Assembly (NCBI RefSeq): GCF_040412085.2
Contig: NZ_CP115920.1
Location: 1,860,001-1,924,000 of the forward strand
DNA: 64,000 nt
Direction of reading: 5' to 3'
Source: Vibrio sp. CB1-14
Lineage (GTDB): Bacteria; Pseudomonadota; Gammaproteobacteria; Enterobacterales; Vibrionaceae
A program made the translations under genes and the position numbers. Of this stretch, positions 9,336-18,715 are shown in pieces. The notes below the pieces were generated by a model that saw nothing but the letters and a program-made list of their open reading frames with translations, was not told where the DNA came from and did not search any database. Position 1 is the stretch's first letter, and each line of letters opens with the position of its first letter.

Positions 9336-10652
9336 TTAATACTCCACTTTCTCATTCCATTCCGACGGCGTATCGACGCGCAGCGCATCAAGCAGGGCAC
9401 CTGTTGCGTTCATGACTCGGTAGCGCGCGAATTGCTCAGCGTATTTGGCATCTAAATAGCCTTTTCGAGCTTCAAATAACTCGTTCTCGGTGTTCAGCAC
9501 ATCAAGTAGAGTACGCTTACCGATCTTGTATTGCTTTTGATAGGCAACCACGGTGTCAGATGCTGAATCCACGTGGTCGGATAAAAATTCACGTTGCTGA
9601 ACGGTAAACTCGAGTCCCGTCCAAGACAGTCGCAGTCCTTCTTCAACCATACGATAGGTTCTGTCTCTGAAGTCTTTTGCCTTGTTAAGCTGGTATGCTG
9701 CCGATTCACTGCGGTCTGAATCCGAACCACCGTTATACAAGTTGTAGCGCATACGCAGCATGGCTCGGGTTTCGTTATCGGTACCTATGTTGCCGCCAGC
9801 ATCATCGCGCCAGTTGTGGCCAGCATCGATATAGAAAGTAGGGTAGTTAACCCCTTTGGTTTGTTGGTATTGGAAACGCGCTGAGTCTACATCTACCTGA
9901 GAAATCTTGATAACAGGGTGTCTCTCCATTGCCGTTTTTAGAGCATTTTCGACTGAAAGTGGAATAGCTACCTCATCGGCTCTTGGGTATTTAAGCCCCA
10001 GAGGCGCTTGTCCTACAAGGCGTTTAAACTGAGTGTGAGTATCAAAAAGGTTGTTTTGAGCGGCTAGCAGATTACCGTGAGCCTTCGCGATACGAGCTTC
10101 AACCTGAGATAGATCAGCCGTAGAACCAATACCGGAATCAACGCGCTTCTTAATATCTGAGTAAATCTTTTTGTGAACGTCCAAATTCGCTTCAGACAGT
10201 GCAAGCACTTCGTAAGCTTTGGTTGAATCCAAATAGATTTGAGCGACTTCTAACGCGATATCTGAGGCATCAGCGAGGAGTTGATAGCGTACTGATTCGG
10301 CTTCTGCCGCAGTACGGTCAATGTCGTTTAGTGTTTCGTTACCGTCCCAGATGAGCTGAGTAAGAGAGATTCCAACTTCCTTTCTTGTGAGACTTTCGTT
10401 TCGAGGGATGGAGTTTTCTCTGTCAAAATCTGTTTTCTCGTAACCAATACCACCGTCTAAATCGACTTTTGGACGGTAGGCACCAACCGCGGCATCTGCA
10501 TCGTATCGCTTACTGACATACTCATTGTACGCAGCTTTAATATCTGGGTTGGTTTTGAGCGTGTAAGCAACGGCCTGCTCAAGAGTTTGGCTACTAACAG
10601 GGAGGCTAAGAGCCATAAAACAAGCTGCTGCGGTCGTGGTAAGCTTATTCAA
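9336..10652 (-). CDS. TolC-family outer-membrane efflux channel (AggA/LapE-like)
   Basis: A 438-residue outer-membrane channel protein with the two long coiled-coil repeats of the TolC family (SQVEARIAKAHGNLLAAQNN; TLLDVLNTENELFEARKGY). I place the start at a TTG codon: AAGGAG lies seven bases upstream and the product begins with a clean signal peptide (MNKLTTTAAACFMALSLPVSSQ). Longer starts up to 40 codons upstream lack a ribosome site and bury the signal peptide. The closest family by memory is AggA/LapE, the channel of type I systems that export giant adhesins. No ABC or membrane-fusion partner is next to it. Confidence 0.85.
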   Translation of the reverse strand: MNKLTTTAAACFMALSLPVSSQTLEQAVAYTLKTNPDIKAAYNEYVSKRYDADAAVGAYRPKVDLDGGIGYEKTDFDRENSIPRNESLTRKEVGISLTQLIWDGNETLNDIDRTAAEAESVRYQLLADASDIALEVAQIYLDSTKAYEVLALSEANLDVHKKIYSDIKKRVDSGIGSTADLSQVEARIAKAHGNLLAAQNNLFDTHTQFKRLVGQAPLGLKYPRADEVAIPLSVENALKTAMERHPVIKISQVDVDSARFQYQQTKGVNYPTFYIDAGHNWRDDAGGNIGTDNETRAMLRMRYNLYNGGSDSDRSESAAYQLNKAKDFRDRTYRMVEEGLRLSWTGLEFTVQQREFLSDHVDSASDTVVAYQKQYKIGKRTLLDVLNTENELFEARKGYLDAKYAEQFARYRVMNATGALLDALRVDTPSEWNEKVEY

Positions 10653-10983
10653 AGTCTTTCTCCTTGATCCTTTGCCTGTGAGGAGCTTTAGCATGAATTC
10701 ATCGAGCTCAAGTATGTTTGGAAGTGTTCGCATCTTTGCTTCACTCAGTAGTTTGGGAATAAATTCAGCCAAGTCAAAATGTTACCCACTGTAGTACTAA
10801 CTATAGCGAGAGCTAGGTGCTTTTCAATGTCGATTTGTCTAGATTATGTATCTAATGTAAGACTGGCGCCTATTTCATCGCATCAACAGTGATCTACCCG
10901 TACATATTATTGAAAATAGTAAAGAAATTGGCTAATGCAATTAAAACAATGAAAAGGTTTCTTGTTTTTGAGACAGCAGAAAC
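10653..10983. other. non-coding gap upstream of the TolC-family gene
   Basis: An AT-rich stretch with no convincing gene. It should hold the promoter of the TolC-OmpA operon. A minus-strand frame running through its first 120 bases continues into tolC but has no ribosome site of its own. Confidence 0.5.
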
Positions 10984-11011
10984 AAAAAAGCCAACCTAAG
11001 TTAGGTTGGCT
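10984..11011 (-). terminator. intrinsic terminator of rlmI
   Basis: AGCCAACCTAACTTAGGTTGGCT on the minus strand, followed by TTTTTTG, about 35 bases after the rlmI stop. Confidence 0.85.
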
Positions 11012-11046
11012 GGGAGAGAAATAGAGTTGAATCTAGCGTTTGGCTG

Positions 11047-12237
11047 CTATAGCACTTTACAAGCGAAGCCCTTAAGGTAGAAACCTTCTGGATAAGCGGT
11101 GTCGATTGGGTGATCTGCTGCTTGCTCAAAGCGTTCAACAAACTTCACTGAGCGATTTGCATCTAGTGCTGCATCAGCAATGATTTTTTGGAACAGATTA
11201 CCATCCATAAGGCCTGAGCAAGAATAGGTGAGTAATGTTCCGCCAGGTTTAAGGATTTGCATCGCGAGCATGTTAATGTCTTTGTAACCGCGGCAAGCAC
11301 CATTGAGCTGCGCTTTTGACTCGGCAAACTTTGGCGGATCCATAATGACAACATCAAACTTGGTGCCTTGGTCACGATACTCGCGCAATAGTTTGAACAC
11401 ATCAGCATTTAGGAATACGGCTTTTTTCTTTTCAGTAAAGCCATTGAGTTCAGCGTTGTGTTTTGCTGTATCCAGTGCCAATTGAGATACATCGGCGTTG
11501 ATAACTCGTTTAGCGCCACCTTTAAGTGCGTAAAGGCCGAATCCACCTGTGTAGCTAAAGCAGTTGAGTACTTCTTTGTTCTTCACATACTTCTGTGTTT
11601 GAAAGCGACTGTCACGTTGGTCAAGATAGAAGCCAGTTTTATGACCGTTGATGATGTCGACACTAATTTTCACGCCGTTCTCTTCAATAACAACCGGTTC
11701 ATCTGGTGATTGACCAAATAGTACGCCAGTGCGCTCTTCCAAGCCTTCTTTCTTTCTCACCGATACATCAGAGCGCTCATAGATAGAGCAATTCGGGAAG
11801 CAGTGGTTCAACGCTTTAACGAGAGTTTCTTTCTGGTGTTCTGCACCAGCACTGAGTAATTGGCAAACGAGAAAGTCGCCATAACGGTCAATGGTTACAC
11901 CTGGCAAACCATCAGATTCAGCGGCAATTAAGCGATAGCCTGTAAGACCGTCACGCTCAATGATGTCTTCGCGCAGCAATTGTGCTTGCTGGATACGCTC
12001 AATGAAGAAGTCCACATCGATGTTTTGCTTGGTGAAGCTCCATACACGCGCACGAATTTGAGAGTTTGGAGAGTAGGCGGCTTTTGCCAACCACTCACCG
12101 TTGTGCGCATACACGTCAACTGTCTCGCCAAGTTCTGGAGTGCCATCGACACTAGAGATGCCTCTGGAGAAAACCCAAGGGTGTTTGCGTCGGAGTGATT
12201 TTTCACGGCCTTTTACAAGGTGGATAGCTGATGCCAT
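11047..12237 (-). CDS. rlmI: 23S rRNA (cytosine1962-C5)-methyltransferase
   Basis: A 396-residue SAM-dependent methyltransferase. An N-terminal PUA RNA-binding domain ([20 protein letters not shown]) is followed by the Rossmann methyltransferase domain with [26 protein letters not shown] (SAM-binding) and [12 protein letters not shown], then a catalytic cysteine region LLTYSCSG. Length equals that of E. coli RlmI (396). It acts on the large ribosomal subunit. It diverges from yccX with about 150 bases between. Confidence 0.94.
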   Translation of the reverse strand: MASAIHLVKGREKSLRRKHPWVFSRGISSVDGTPELGETVDVYAHNGEWLAKAAYSPNSQIRARVWSFTKQNIDVDFFIERIQQAQLLREDIIERDGLTGYRLIAAESDGLPGVTIDRYGDFLVCQLLSAGAEHQKETLVKALNHCFPNCSIYERSDVSVRKKEGLEERTGVLFGQSPDEPVVIEENGVKISVDIINGHKTGFYLDQRDSRFQTQKYVKNKEVLNCFSYTGGFGLYALKGGAKRVINADVSQLALDTAKHNAELNGFTEKKKAVFLNADVFKLLREYRDQGTKFDVVIMDPPKFAESKAQLNGACRGYKDINMLAMQILKPGGTLLTYSCSGLMDGNLFQKIIADAALDANRSVKFVERFEQAADHPIDTAYPEGFYLKGFACKVL

Positions 12238-12386
12238 GGTATGCCTTACGATGTTGAAACGAAGAAAAGGTGGGGTATTTTGTGTGAAGTTTCAAATAAA
12301 TGCAAATTGGCTTGATGAGTTAAAACGTCAATACCTCATTCTGAACTAAAATCAGCATAGCACGCGATGGATCTAGGAGAGTAATT

Positions 12387-12662
12387 ATGACGCAGTATTG
12401 TCAGAAGTTGATTGTCACCGGCATGGTTCAAGGTGTCGGTTTTCGTTATCACACCTGCCATGAAGGATTAAAACTAGGGCTAACCGGTTATGCTAAAAAT
12501 CTCCACGATGGTTCGGTAGAGGTGGTGGCTTGCGGAGACGAATCGAAGGTTGAGGCGCTGTGTGAGTGGCTGTTAAAAGGCCCTAGGACGGCGAGCGTAG
12601 ACTCGGTAACCAGAGAGCCTTGTGAGCAAACAAAAACCTACACTGGCTTTGTCATCATGTAG
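12387..12662 (+). CDS. yccX: acylphosphatase
   Basis: A 91-residue acylphosphatase that hydrolyses carboxyl-phosphate bonds. The catalytic arginine is Arg20 in GMVQGVGFRYH and the catalytic asparagine Asn38 in GYAKNLHDGSVEV; both are intact. The ribosome site TAGGAGAG is correctly spaced. The yccX-tusE-yccA cluster has the same gene content as in E. coli. Confidence 0.94.
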   Translation: MTQYCQKLIVTGMVQGVGFRYHTCHEGLKLGLTGYAKNLHDGSVEVVACGDESKVEALCEWLLKGPRTASVDSVTREPCEQTKTYTGFVIM

Positions 12663-12698
12663 TCATAGCGCTGCTATGTCATTAAATAGAAGGCTTGA

Positions 12699-13028
12699 TT
12701 ACAAGCATTTTGCCGGTTTAGGAAGGCCGGCAAGTTTGGTTGCTTGTTTTGCTGGGCCTTTCTTGAACAGTTTAAATAGGTATTTACTGTTACCTTTTTC
12801 CGGGCCATGTGCTTTTTCCATGGCTTTGACCAACATTCTTACTGCTGGAGAGGTATTAAACTCTTCATAGAACTCGCGAACAAATAGAACCACTTCTAAG
12901 TGAGCGTCTGTCACTTCAATGCCTTCTTGCTCTGCCAAAATAGTGATCATACCTTGCTCCCAATCTTGATGATTGAGTAGGTAGCCTTCTGCATCGGTAT
13001 CGATGGTTTTTCCGTTGTATTCAAACAT
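12699..13028 (-). CDS. tusE: sulfurtransferase TusE (DsrC family)
   Basis: A 109-residue DsrC-family sulphur relay protein that passes sulphur from TusBCD to MnmA for 2-thiouridine formation in tRNA. The active cysteine is the penultimate residue, Cys108, in the conserved tail [16 protein letters not shown] is another family signature. The start [10 protein letters not shown] is chosen over a TTG three codons upstream because it matches the family N-terminus. It converges with yccX and lies downstream of yccA. Confidence 0.93.
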   Translation of the reverse strand: MFEYNGKTIDTDAEGYLLNHQDWEQGMITILAEQEGIEVTDAHLEVVLFVREFYEEFNTSPAVRMLVKAMEKAHGPEKGNSKYLFKLFKKGPAKQATKLAGLPKPAKCL

Positions 13029-13150
13029 GATTTGCAATCTAGTTGAGGATCATCGACGCAAGGTTAGCTTAGGTTTATCTTGTTTATCAAGTGCTGTGTG
13101 ATGTTTAGGTTTTCTATTCCGTTTTGATTTTCTAGCGTTCATAGGCAAAC

Positions 13151-13178
13151 AAAAAGCCCGAGACATTGTCTCGGGCTT
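13151..13178 (-). terminator. intrinsic terminator of yccA
   Basis: On the minus strand AAGCCCGAGACAATGTCTCGGGCTTTTT; a perfect stem with T-run, about 30 bases after the yccA stop. Confidence 0.85.
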
Positions 13179-13208
13179 CATACAATCTATGTAACTTACG
13201 AACTAGGA

Positions 13209-13871
13209 TTAATCGTTGTTCATAATGCCCAGGATAGACAATAGGCTGATAAATAGGTTGTAGATAGATACATACAAGCTAACCGTTGCAGAGATGTAGT
13301 TTGTTTCACCACCACGTACGATTTGCTGAGTTGTCAGCAAAATTACGCCAGTAGAGAACAGAACAAACATGCCGCTCATTGCTAGGTGAATCATTGGCAT
13401 TTGTAGGAAGATGTTCGCGACCATACCGATCAGAAGAACAACAAAACCAGCCATTAGTACACCGCCTAGGAACGACAAATCACGCTTAGTCGTTAGTGCG
13501 TAAGCAGAAGCGCCTAAGAACGCTAGAGCAGTACCACCCAGTGCTGTAACGATAACATCACCCATACCAGCGCCAACGTAGGCATTTAGGATAGGGCCTG
13601 TCGTATAACCGAGGAAACCAGTGAACAAGAACGTGAATACTAGACCCATGCTGTTGTTACGGTTCTTCTCAGTCAAGAATAGTAGACCGTAGAAACCAAC
13701 CAACATTAGGATTAGACCTGGACGAGGTAGGTTCATTGCCATAGAGAATGCTGCAACGACCGCAGACCAAAGTAGCGTCATAGAGAGCAGCGCGTAAGTA
13801 TTTCGCAATACTTTGTTTGTTTGCAGTACACTCGCTTGAGCAGAACTGCGAGATACCATAGGATCGTTCAT
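13209..13871 (-). CDS. yccA: Bax inhibitor-1 family membrane protein YccA
   Basis: A 220-residue inner-membrane protein with seven hydrophobic helices, matching E. coli YccA (219 residues), a modulator and substrate of the FtsH protease. Helices include LSMTLLWSAVVAAFSMAM, LILMLVGFYGLLFL and GVLMAGFVVLLIGMVANIF; the C-terminus SLYVSIYNLFISLLSILG is the typical final helix. The start MNDPMVSR has AGGAAG five bases upstream. The gene is followed by its own terminator, so tusE is probably separately promoted or read through. Confidence 0.92.
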   Translation of the reverse strand: MNDPMVSRSSAQASVLQTNKVLRNTYALLSMTLLWSAVVAAFSMAMNLPRPGLILMLVGFYGLLFLTEKNRNNSMGLVFTFLFTGFLGYTTGPILNAYVGAGMGDVIVTALGGTALAFLGASAYALTTKRDLSFLGGVLMAGFVVLLIGMVANIFLQMPMIHLAMSGMFVLFSTGVILLTTQQIVRGGETNYISATVSLYVSIYNLFISLLSILGIMNND

Positions 13872-14045
13872 AATCTTCCTCATAGATGATTGACTTATGT
13901 TTATATGACTATTTATGGGGTTGATTGTTCAAAAGATCAAGTCCCGCAGCAAAAGTCAGTGAACAAAATCATAATAAAAATAACTGCTTAAGGATATAAT
14001 AAGATGTAACACAATATTTCCAGTGTACATCAATAACCTACAAAG

Positions 14046-14074
14046 AAAAAGGCGACACATTGGTCGCCTTTTTT
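14046..14074 (-). terminator. intrinsic terminator of the aapJQMP operon
   Basis: GGCGACCAATGTGTCGCC on the minus strand followed by TTTTTC, about 15 bases after the aapP stop. Confidence 0.82.
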
Positions 14075-14087
14075 ACATTGGTGCTGA

Positions 14088-14837
14088 TTAGTGGTGCAGA
14101 ATCTGACTAAGGAAGTTCTGCGTGCGATCTGATTGAGGGTTTTCAAAGAAATCAACGGGGTTGTTTTCTTCGATAATTTCCCCAGCATCCATAAAGATAA
14201 CGCGATCCGCGACTTCTTTCGCAAAGCCCATCTCATGCGTTACACACAACATAGTCATGCCTTCTTCTGCCAATTCCACCATTACATCCAGTACTTCACG
14301 AACCATTTCTGGGTCGAGTGCAGAAGTGGGTTCATCAAACAGCATTACCTGAGGGTTCATGCATAGAGAACGTGCGATAGCCACACGTTGCTGCTGGCCA
14401 CCTGAAAGCTGACCCGGATACTTGTCCGCTTGATCTGGGATCTTAACGCGCTCAAGATACTTCATTGCAATCGCTTCAGCTTCCTCTTTAGGCATTTTTT
14501 TCACCCAAATTGGAGCTAAAGTACAGTTCTCTAGCACTGTTAGGTGAGGGAAGAGGTTAAAGTGTTGAAAACACATACCTACTTCGCGACGAACTGCTTC
14601 AATGTTTTTCAGATCTTCAGTGAGCTCAGTGCCAGAAACGTAAATGTGACCAGCTTGGTGCTCTTCTAGACGGTTGATACAGCGAATCATAGTTGATTTA
14701 CCTGAGCCAGATGGGCCACAGATAACGATTTTTTCGCCTTTTTTAACGTCTAAATTGATGTTTTTTAGTACGTGAAACTCGCCGTACCACTTATTCATGT
14801 CCTTTAGTTGGATCATGTAGTCTTCTTGTTGCGTCAT
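14088..14837 (-). CDS. aapP: general L-amino acid ABC transporter, ATP-binding protein
   Basis: A 249-residue polar amino-acid type ABC ATPase. Walker A is GPSGSGKST, the signature is [15 protein letters not shown], Walker B is [12 protein letters not shown] and the switch histidine is in CVTHEMGFA. It powers uptake by the AapQ-AapM permease pair. It starts with GAGGA about nine bases upstream and follows aapM by about 20 bases, as the last gene of the operon. Confidence 0.93.
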   Translation of the reverse strand: MTQQEDYMIQLKDMNKWYGEFHVLKNINLDVKKGEKIVICGPSGSGKSTMIRCINRLEEHQAGHIYVSGTELTEDLKNIEAVRREVGMCFQHFNLFPHLTVLENCTLAPIWVKKMPKEEAEAIAMKYLERVKIPDQADKYPGQLSGGQQQRVAIARSLCMNPQVMLFDEPTSALDPEMVREVLDVMVELAEEGMTMLCVTHEMGFAKEVADRVIFMDAGEIIEENNPVDFFENPQSDRTQNFLSQILHH

Positions 14838-14858
14838 AATACGTCCTCGAATTTCCGT

Positions 14859-15956
14859 TTATCGTTTGTGACCGGTATGCAGTTTGTTCTCAAGCCATAT
14901 CGAGTATCTCGACATGCCAAAACAGAACACCCAGAACACTAACGCGACAAATACATAACTTTCCGTAGCAAAACCTAACCACTCAGGGTCGGTGTTCGCA
15001 GCTTGTCCGATACCAAGTACATCGAACATGCCGATGATGAGTACCAGACTGGTATCTTTAAAGAGACCAATAAAGGTGTTTACGATCGATGGAATAGTGA
15101 TTTTCAGCGCTTGAGGCAGCACAATCAGTCCCATCTTTTTCCAATAACTTAACCCGAGTGCATCTGCGGCTTCGTATTGCCCTTTAGGAATCGCTTGTAG
15201 ACCACCACGAATTACCTCGGCCATGTAGGCGGCACTAAACATTACCACACCGATGAGTGCACGAATTAGCTTATCTGTCTCTACACCTTCAGAAAAGAAG
15301 AGTGGTAGCATAACCGATGCCATAAATAACACAGTGATAAGCGGTACACCACGCCATACCTCAATGTAGACTGTACATATGCTTCGAATAATTGGCATTT
15401 CAGAGCGGCGACCCAAGGCCAGCGCAACACCAATTGGCAGCGATACGATAATACCCACCAAAGCGATAATAAGCGTAACGAGTAGACCACCCCAACGGTG
15501 CGTATCAACGACTTCTAGTCCAAACACGCCACCATAAAGCAGTGCAGCAGCAATGAATGGATAGATGTTGACAAAGAACAACCAAATCCAAAGGCGCTTA
15601 GGTGTGCGTTCGTAGGCGAGTAGGGCAACGAATATCGCTAACGTTGCGTAAAATAGACGTGGCCTCCACAGTTCAGCCTGCGGATAGAAACCATACATGA
15701 ACTGTTCCCAGCGCACGCTAATAAATACCCAACATGCCCCTTCACGAGAACAAGCATCACGCGTTGTGCCCACCCAGTCGGCTTTAAGAATTGCCCAGTC
15801 GAACACATACCAAAGTAGTGATAGAGCAAAGTATCCTAAAACGACCGTCAATACTGAGTTAGCTGGACTATTAAATAAGTTTTTACGAAGCCAACCTACA
15901 ACACCTACAGTGTTTGCTGGTGGCGGGAGATCGGGTTGAAATTGATGCTGACTCAT
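14859..15956 (-). CDS. aapM: general L-amino acid ABC transporter, permease AapM
   Basis: A 365-residue inner-membrane permease. The C-terminal half is the HisM/GlnP-type transport domain with the ATPase-contact EAA loop (QYEAADALGLSYWKKMGLIVLPQ). The N-terminal part carries extra helices and a loop containing DACSREGACWVFI, typical of AapM. I chose MSQHQFQPDL because GGAGAG sits five bases before it; the aapQ stop codon lies within this ribosome region, one base away, so translation is coupled. Confidence 0.92.
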   Translation of the reverse strand: MSQHQFQPDLPPPANTVGVVGWLRKNLFNSPANSVLTVVLGYFALSLLWYVFDWAILKADWVGTTRDACSREGACWVFISVRWEQFMYGFYPQAELWRPRLFYATLAIFVALLAYERTPKRLWIWLFFVNIYPFIAAALLYGGVFGLEVVDTHRWGGLLVTLIIALVGIIVSLPIGVALALGRRSEMPIIRSICTVYIEVWRGVPLITVLFMASVMLPLFFSEGVETDKLIRALIGVVMFSAAYMAEVIRGGLQAIPKGQYEAADALGLSYWKKMGLIVLPQALKITIPSIVNTFIGLFKDTSLVLIIGMFDVLGIGQAANTDPEWLGFATESYVFVALVFWVFCFGMSRYSIWLENKLHTGHKR

Positions 15957-15957
15957 A

Positions 15958-17160
15958 TTATCTCTCCACCAAAGCAACTTTCTTGTTGTAAACGTTCATC
16001 AGTGCAGACGTGAGCAAGCTTAGAGCTAGGTAGACACCCATCGTCATTGCAATAACTTCGATAGCCTGACCCACCTGGTTAAGCGTGGTACCGGCGAATA
16101 CCGAAACCAAATCGGGATAACCGATTGCCATAGCAAGCGACGAGTTTTTCGTCAGATTCAAATATTGGCTGGTGAGTGGTGGAATGATGATACGCATAGC
16201 TTGAGGGATAACGACAAGCTTAAGCGTTCTTGAACGTGGCAGCCCAAGTGACATCGCAGCTTCAGTTTGACCATGGTTAACTGCATTAATACCGGAACGG
16301 ACAATTTCAGCGATAAACGAGGCGGTATAAATACTCAGCGCCAAGGTTAATGCTGCAAGTTCTGGGATAATGCTAATACCACCGCGGAAGTTGAAGCCTT
16401 TCAATACTGGGTACTCAGCCGTGATAGGCATACCCATAATAAAAAACATAACCGTTGGAATACCAACGATAAGACCAAGGGCAATTCGACCCATAGGGGT
16501 TTGTTGACCGGTGAGCTTTTGGCGGTTGTTCGCCCAAATATTGATAATAATTGTCGCAACAATACCAATAATAAACGCTCCGATCACAACGCCACTGCCT
16601 TCACCAAATACTGGGGCAGGGAAGTAAAGACCGCGAACGTTCAAGAAGATCGCTTCGCCTAAACTCATACTTTGACGAGCAGAAGGCAGAGCTTGAAGTA
16701 CCGCGAAATACCAAAAGAAAATTTGCAGCAAAAGAGGTATGTTACGGAAAATCTCGATATAGACTGCAGCAAAACGGCTAACGAGCCAGTTTGATGACAA
16801 TCTCGCGATACCCATGACAAAACCGAGAATGGTTGCAAACACAATGCCCAGTACAGAAACCAGAGCCGTGTTTAAAAGTCCCACGTAGAAGGTGCGCCCG
16901 TAAGAGAACGTTTCGTCGTACTCAATCAGCGTCAGACCAATACCAAACCCTGCTTCTTGGCTTAAGAAATCAAAGCCTGTAGCGATGCCACGAGCAGCAA
17001 GGTTATCCAGTGCATTGGTAACGATGGTGTAGAAGAAAAATACCAGAGCGAGTACGGCTAAGACCTGGAATACAACGGAGCGAAAGGTGGGGTTGTATAG
17101 TAGATTTGCGCTTTTCGCAGGTTTATCCTGCGCTGCGACTTGAGTCGTAGTAGGTTTCAT
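15958..17160 (-). CDS. aapQ: general L-amino acid ABC transporter, permease AapQ
   Basis: A 400-residue permease partner of AapM. It has an N-terminal helix (VFQVLAVLALVFFFYTIV), a large insert, and the conserved C-terminal transport domain with EAA loop (GQTEAAMSLGLPRSRTLKLVVIPQ). The length, longer than simple GlnP-type permeases, is characteristic of AapQ. It lies between aapJ and aapM, separated from aapJ by a terminator-like hairpin. Confidence 0.92.
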   Translation of the reverse strand: MKPTTTQVAAQDKPAKSANLLYNPTFRSVVFQVLAVLALVFFFYTIVTNALDNLAARGIATGFDFLSQEAGFGIGLTLIEYDETFSYGRTFYVGLLNTALVSVLGIVFATILGFVMGIARLSSNWLVSRFAAVYIEIFRNIPLLLQIFFWYFAVLQALPSARQSMSLGEAIFLNVRGLYFPAPVFGEGSGVVIGAFIIGIVATIIINIWANNRQKLTGQQTPMGRIALGLIVGIPTVMFFIMGMPITAEYPVLKGFNFRGGISIIPELAALTLALSIYTASFIAEIVRSGINAVNHGQTEAAMSLGLPRSRTLKLVVIPQAMRIIIPPLTSQYLNLTKNSSLAMAIGYPDLVSVFAGTTLNQVGQAIEVIAMTMGVYLALSLLTSALMNVYNKKVALVER

Positions 17161-17184
17161 ACAGCTTTAACCTCAAATCCTTTG

Positions 17185-17209
17185 AAAAAGGGCGGTAAAA
17201 CCGCCCTTA
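17185..17209 (-). terminator. terminator/attenuator between aapJ and aapQ
   Basis: AAGGGCGG and CCGCCCTT pair on the minus strand and are followed by TTTTC. It sits inside the operon, about 20 bases after the aapJ stop, and should let only part of the transcripts continue into the permease genes. Confidence 0.8.
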
Positions 17210-17228
17210 TTGGAGCATGAAAACGCGA

Positions 17229-18257
17229 TTAGCGAATTGGTGGCGCGTACATGAAGCCGCCAGCATTCCATAGCGCGTTTACGCCACGAGAGATTTGCAG
17301 AGGAGAGCCTTCACCTACTGTACGCTCAAAGCTTTCACCGTAGTTACCTACTTGTTTGATAACTTGGTAACCCCAATCGTCAGCAATGCCTAGACCTTTA
17401 CCTTTCGGACCGTCTACACCAAGGATACGCTTGATGTTTGGATCGGTAGATTTAAGCATTTCGTCAGCATTCTTTGAAGTAATGCCGTATTCTTCAGCGT
17501 TCACCATTGCAGCTAAAGTCCACTTAGCGATGTTGAACCACTGGTCATCACCTTGACGTACTACAGGGCCTAGAGGCTCTTTAGAGATGATTTCTGGTAG
17601 TACTTCCGCTGAGCTTGGTTCTGCAAGGTTTAGACGAAGCGCGTAAAGACCAGATTGGTCTGTGGTAAGAACGTCACAGCGACCTGAGTCGAAACCTTTT
17701 GAAGTTTGTGCTGCCGTATCGAATACAACTGGCTTATACTCCATACCGTTGTTACGGAAGTAATCGGCTAGGTTAAGCTCCGTTGTTGTACCAGATTGAA
17801 CACATACAGATGCTCCATCCAGTTCTTTAGCACTTGTTAGGCCAAGTTCTTTTTTGACCATAAAGCCCTGACCATCGTAGTAGTTAACACCAACGAAGTT
17901 CAGACCTAAAGCTGAGTCACGGTGTAGAGTCCAAGTTGTGTTACGAGACAAAACGTCAATTTCACCTGATTGGAGAGCTGTAAAGCGTTCTTTTGCTGTT
18001 AATGGAACGTATTTAACTTTGGATTTGTCGCCCAGTACTGCTGCAGCTAACGCTTGACAGTATTCTACGTCAATACCTTCCCACTCACCTTTTGAGTTAG
18101 GGTTAGAGAAGCCTGGAAGACCAGTACTAACGCCACAAGTTAAAACGCCAGCTTTAGTGACTTTGTCCAGAGTTGAGTCTGCAGCCATTGCTGAAGTACT
18201 CATCATCGCAGCAGAAGCCGCCACTAAAGAAGCAATAAGAGTGAGTTTCTTTGCCAT
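17229..18257 (-). CDS. aapJ: general L-amino acid ABC transporter, periplasmic binding protein
   Basis: A 342-residue periplasmic solute-binding protein of family 3. A signal peptide (KLTLIASLVAASAAMMSTSAMA) is followed by TLDKVTKAGVLTCGVSTGLPGFS, and ARNTTWT-type recognition appears as DVLSRNTTWTLHRD. The two internal cysteines and the C-terminal GGFMYAPPIR are usual for AapJ. It captures a broad range of L-amino acids for AapQMP. AGGAAGG lies eight bases before the ATG. It is the promoter-proximal gene of aapJQMP. Confidence 0.94.
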   Translation of the reverse strand: MAKKLTLIASLVAASAAMMSTSAMAADSTLDKVTKAGVLTCGVSTGLPGFSNPNSKGEWEGIDVEYCQALAAAVLGDKSKVKYVPLTAKERFTALQSGEIDVLSRNTTWTLHRDSALGLNFVGVNYYDGQGFMVKKELGLTSAKELDGASVCVQSGTTTELNLADYFRNNGMEYKPVVFDTAAQTSKGFDSGRCDVLTTDQSGLYALRLNLAEPSSAEVLPEIISKEPLGPVVRQGDDQWFNIAKWTLAAMVNAEEYGITSKNADEMLKSTDPNIKRILGVDGPKGKGLGIADDWGYQVIKQVGNYGESFERTVGEGSPLQISRGVNALWNAGGFMYAPPIR

Positions 18258-18715
18258 TGTGTATCCTTCCTGTTATTTCCGTGTAAGTCAGGTCCAGCCT
18301 GAATACCATGTGCTAATTATTGTTGTGTTTCGGTAGAGGCTGTTGTTTTTGAACCGAATTGGTGCAAGTTGTCACAGCCGTTTAAAGCGTAGATAATGAA
18401 CTGTGAATACTCAAATTATTAATTTAAATGGTTTTTTGAGTAGTCACTCAACGCCAAACAATTGTTAGAATGGCTAAGTGTGATGACTTTGTAAATAGTG
18501 CAACTAATCACTAAAAAAGTGAATTAGAGAGTGGTGTGTTAAAGTTTCGTTAAAACAAAATAAAATAAATACCATTTTGTTAGTTGTTTGTATTTTCATC
18601 TATAAAATGCATTAAATTTGGTTGGAAATAGTTTTGTGATCAATATCTCGGTGACAATTTTGCACCATTTTGGTGATCATGAATGAATAGTTATATCGTT
18701 TAGAAAAGGAAAATT
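18258..18715. other. divergent intergenic region between aapJ and the cysG-like gene
   Basis: A long AT-rich promoter region with no coding potential. It should carry the promoters of both flanking genes and contains an NtrC-like palindrome plus a further half-site (TTGGTGCAA near 18357) closer to aapJ. I could not find a sigma-54 promoter with the required 10-base spacing between GG and GC. Confidence 0.55.
18661..18677. promoter_or_regulatory. possible NtrC-binding palindrome
   Basis: TGCACCATTTTGGTGAT resembles the enterobacterial NtrC enhancer pattern TGCACCA-N3-TGGTGCA, with two mismatches at the end of the right arm. It lies between an amino-acid uptake operon and a siroheme gene used in nitrite and sulphite reduction, so nitrogen control would make sense. 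The assignment is inferred from memory of the consensus. Confidence 0.4.

Noticed and set aside
18358..18380. Sigma-54 promoter for aapJ (GG...GC around GGCTGTGACAACTTGC)
   Set aside because: The distance between GG and GC is 12 bases instead of the required 10.
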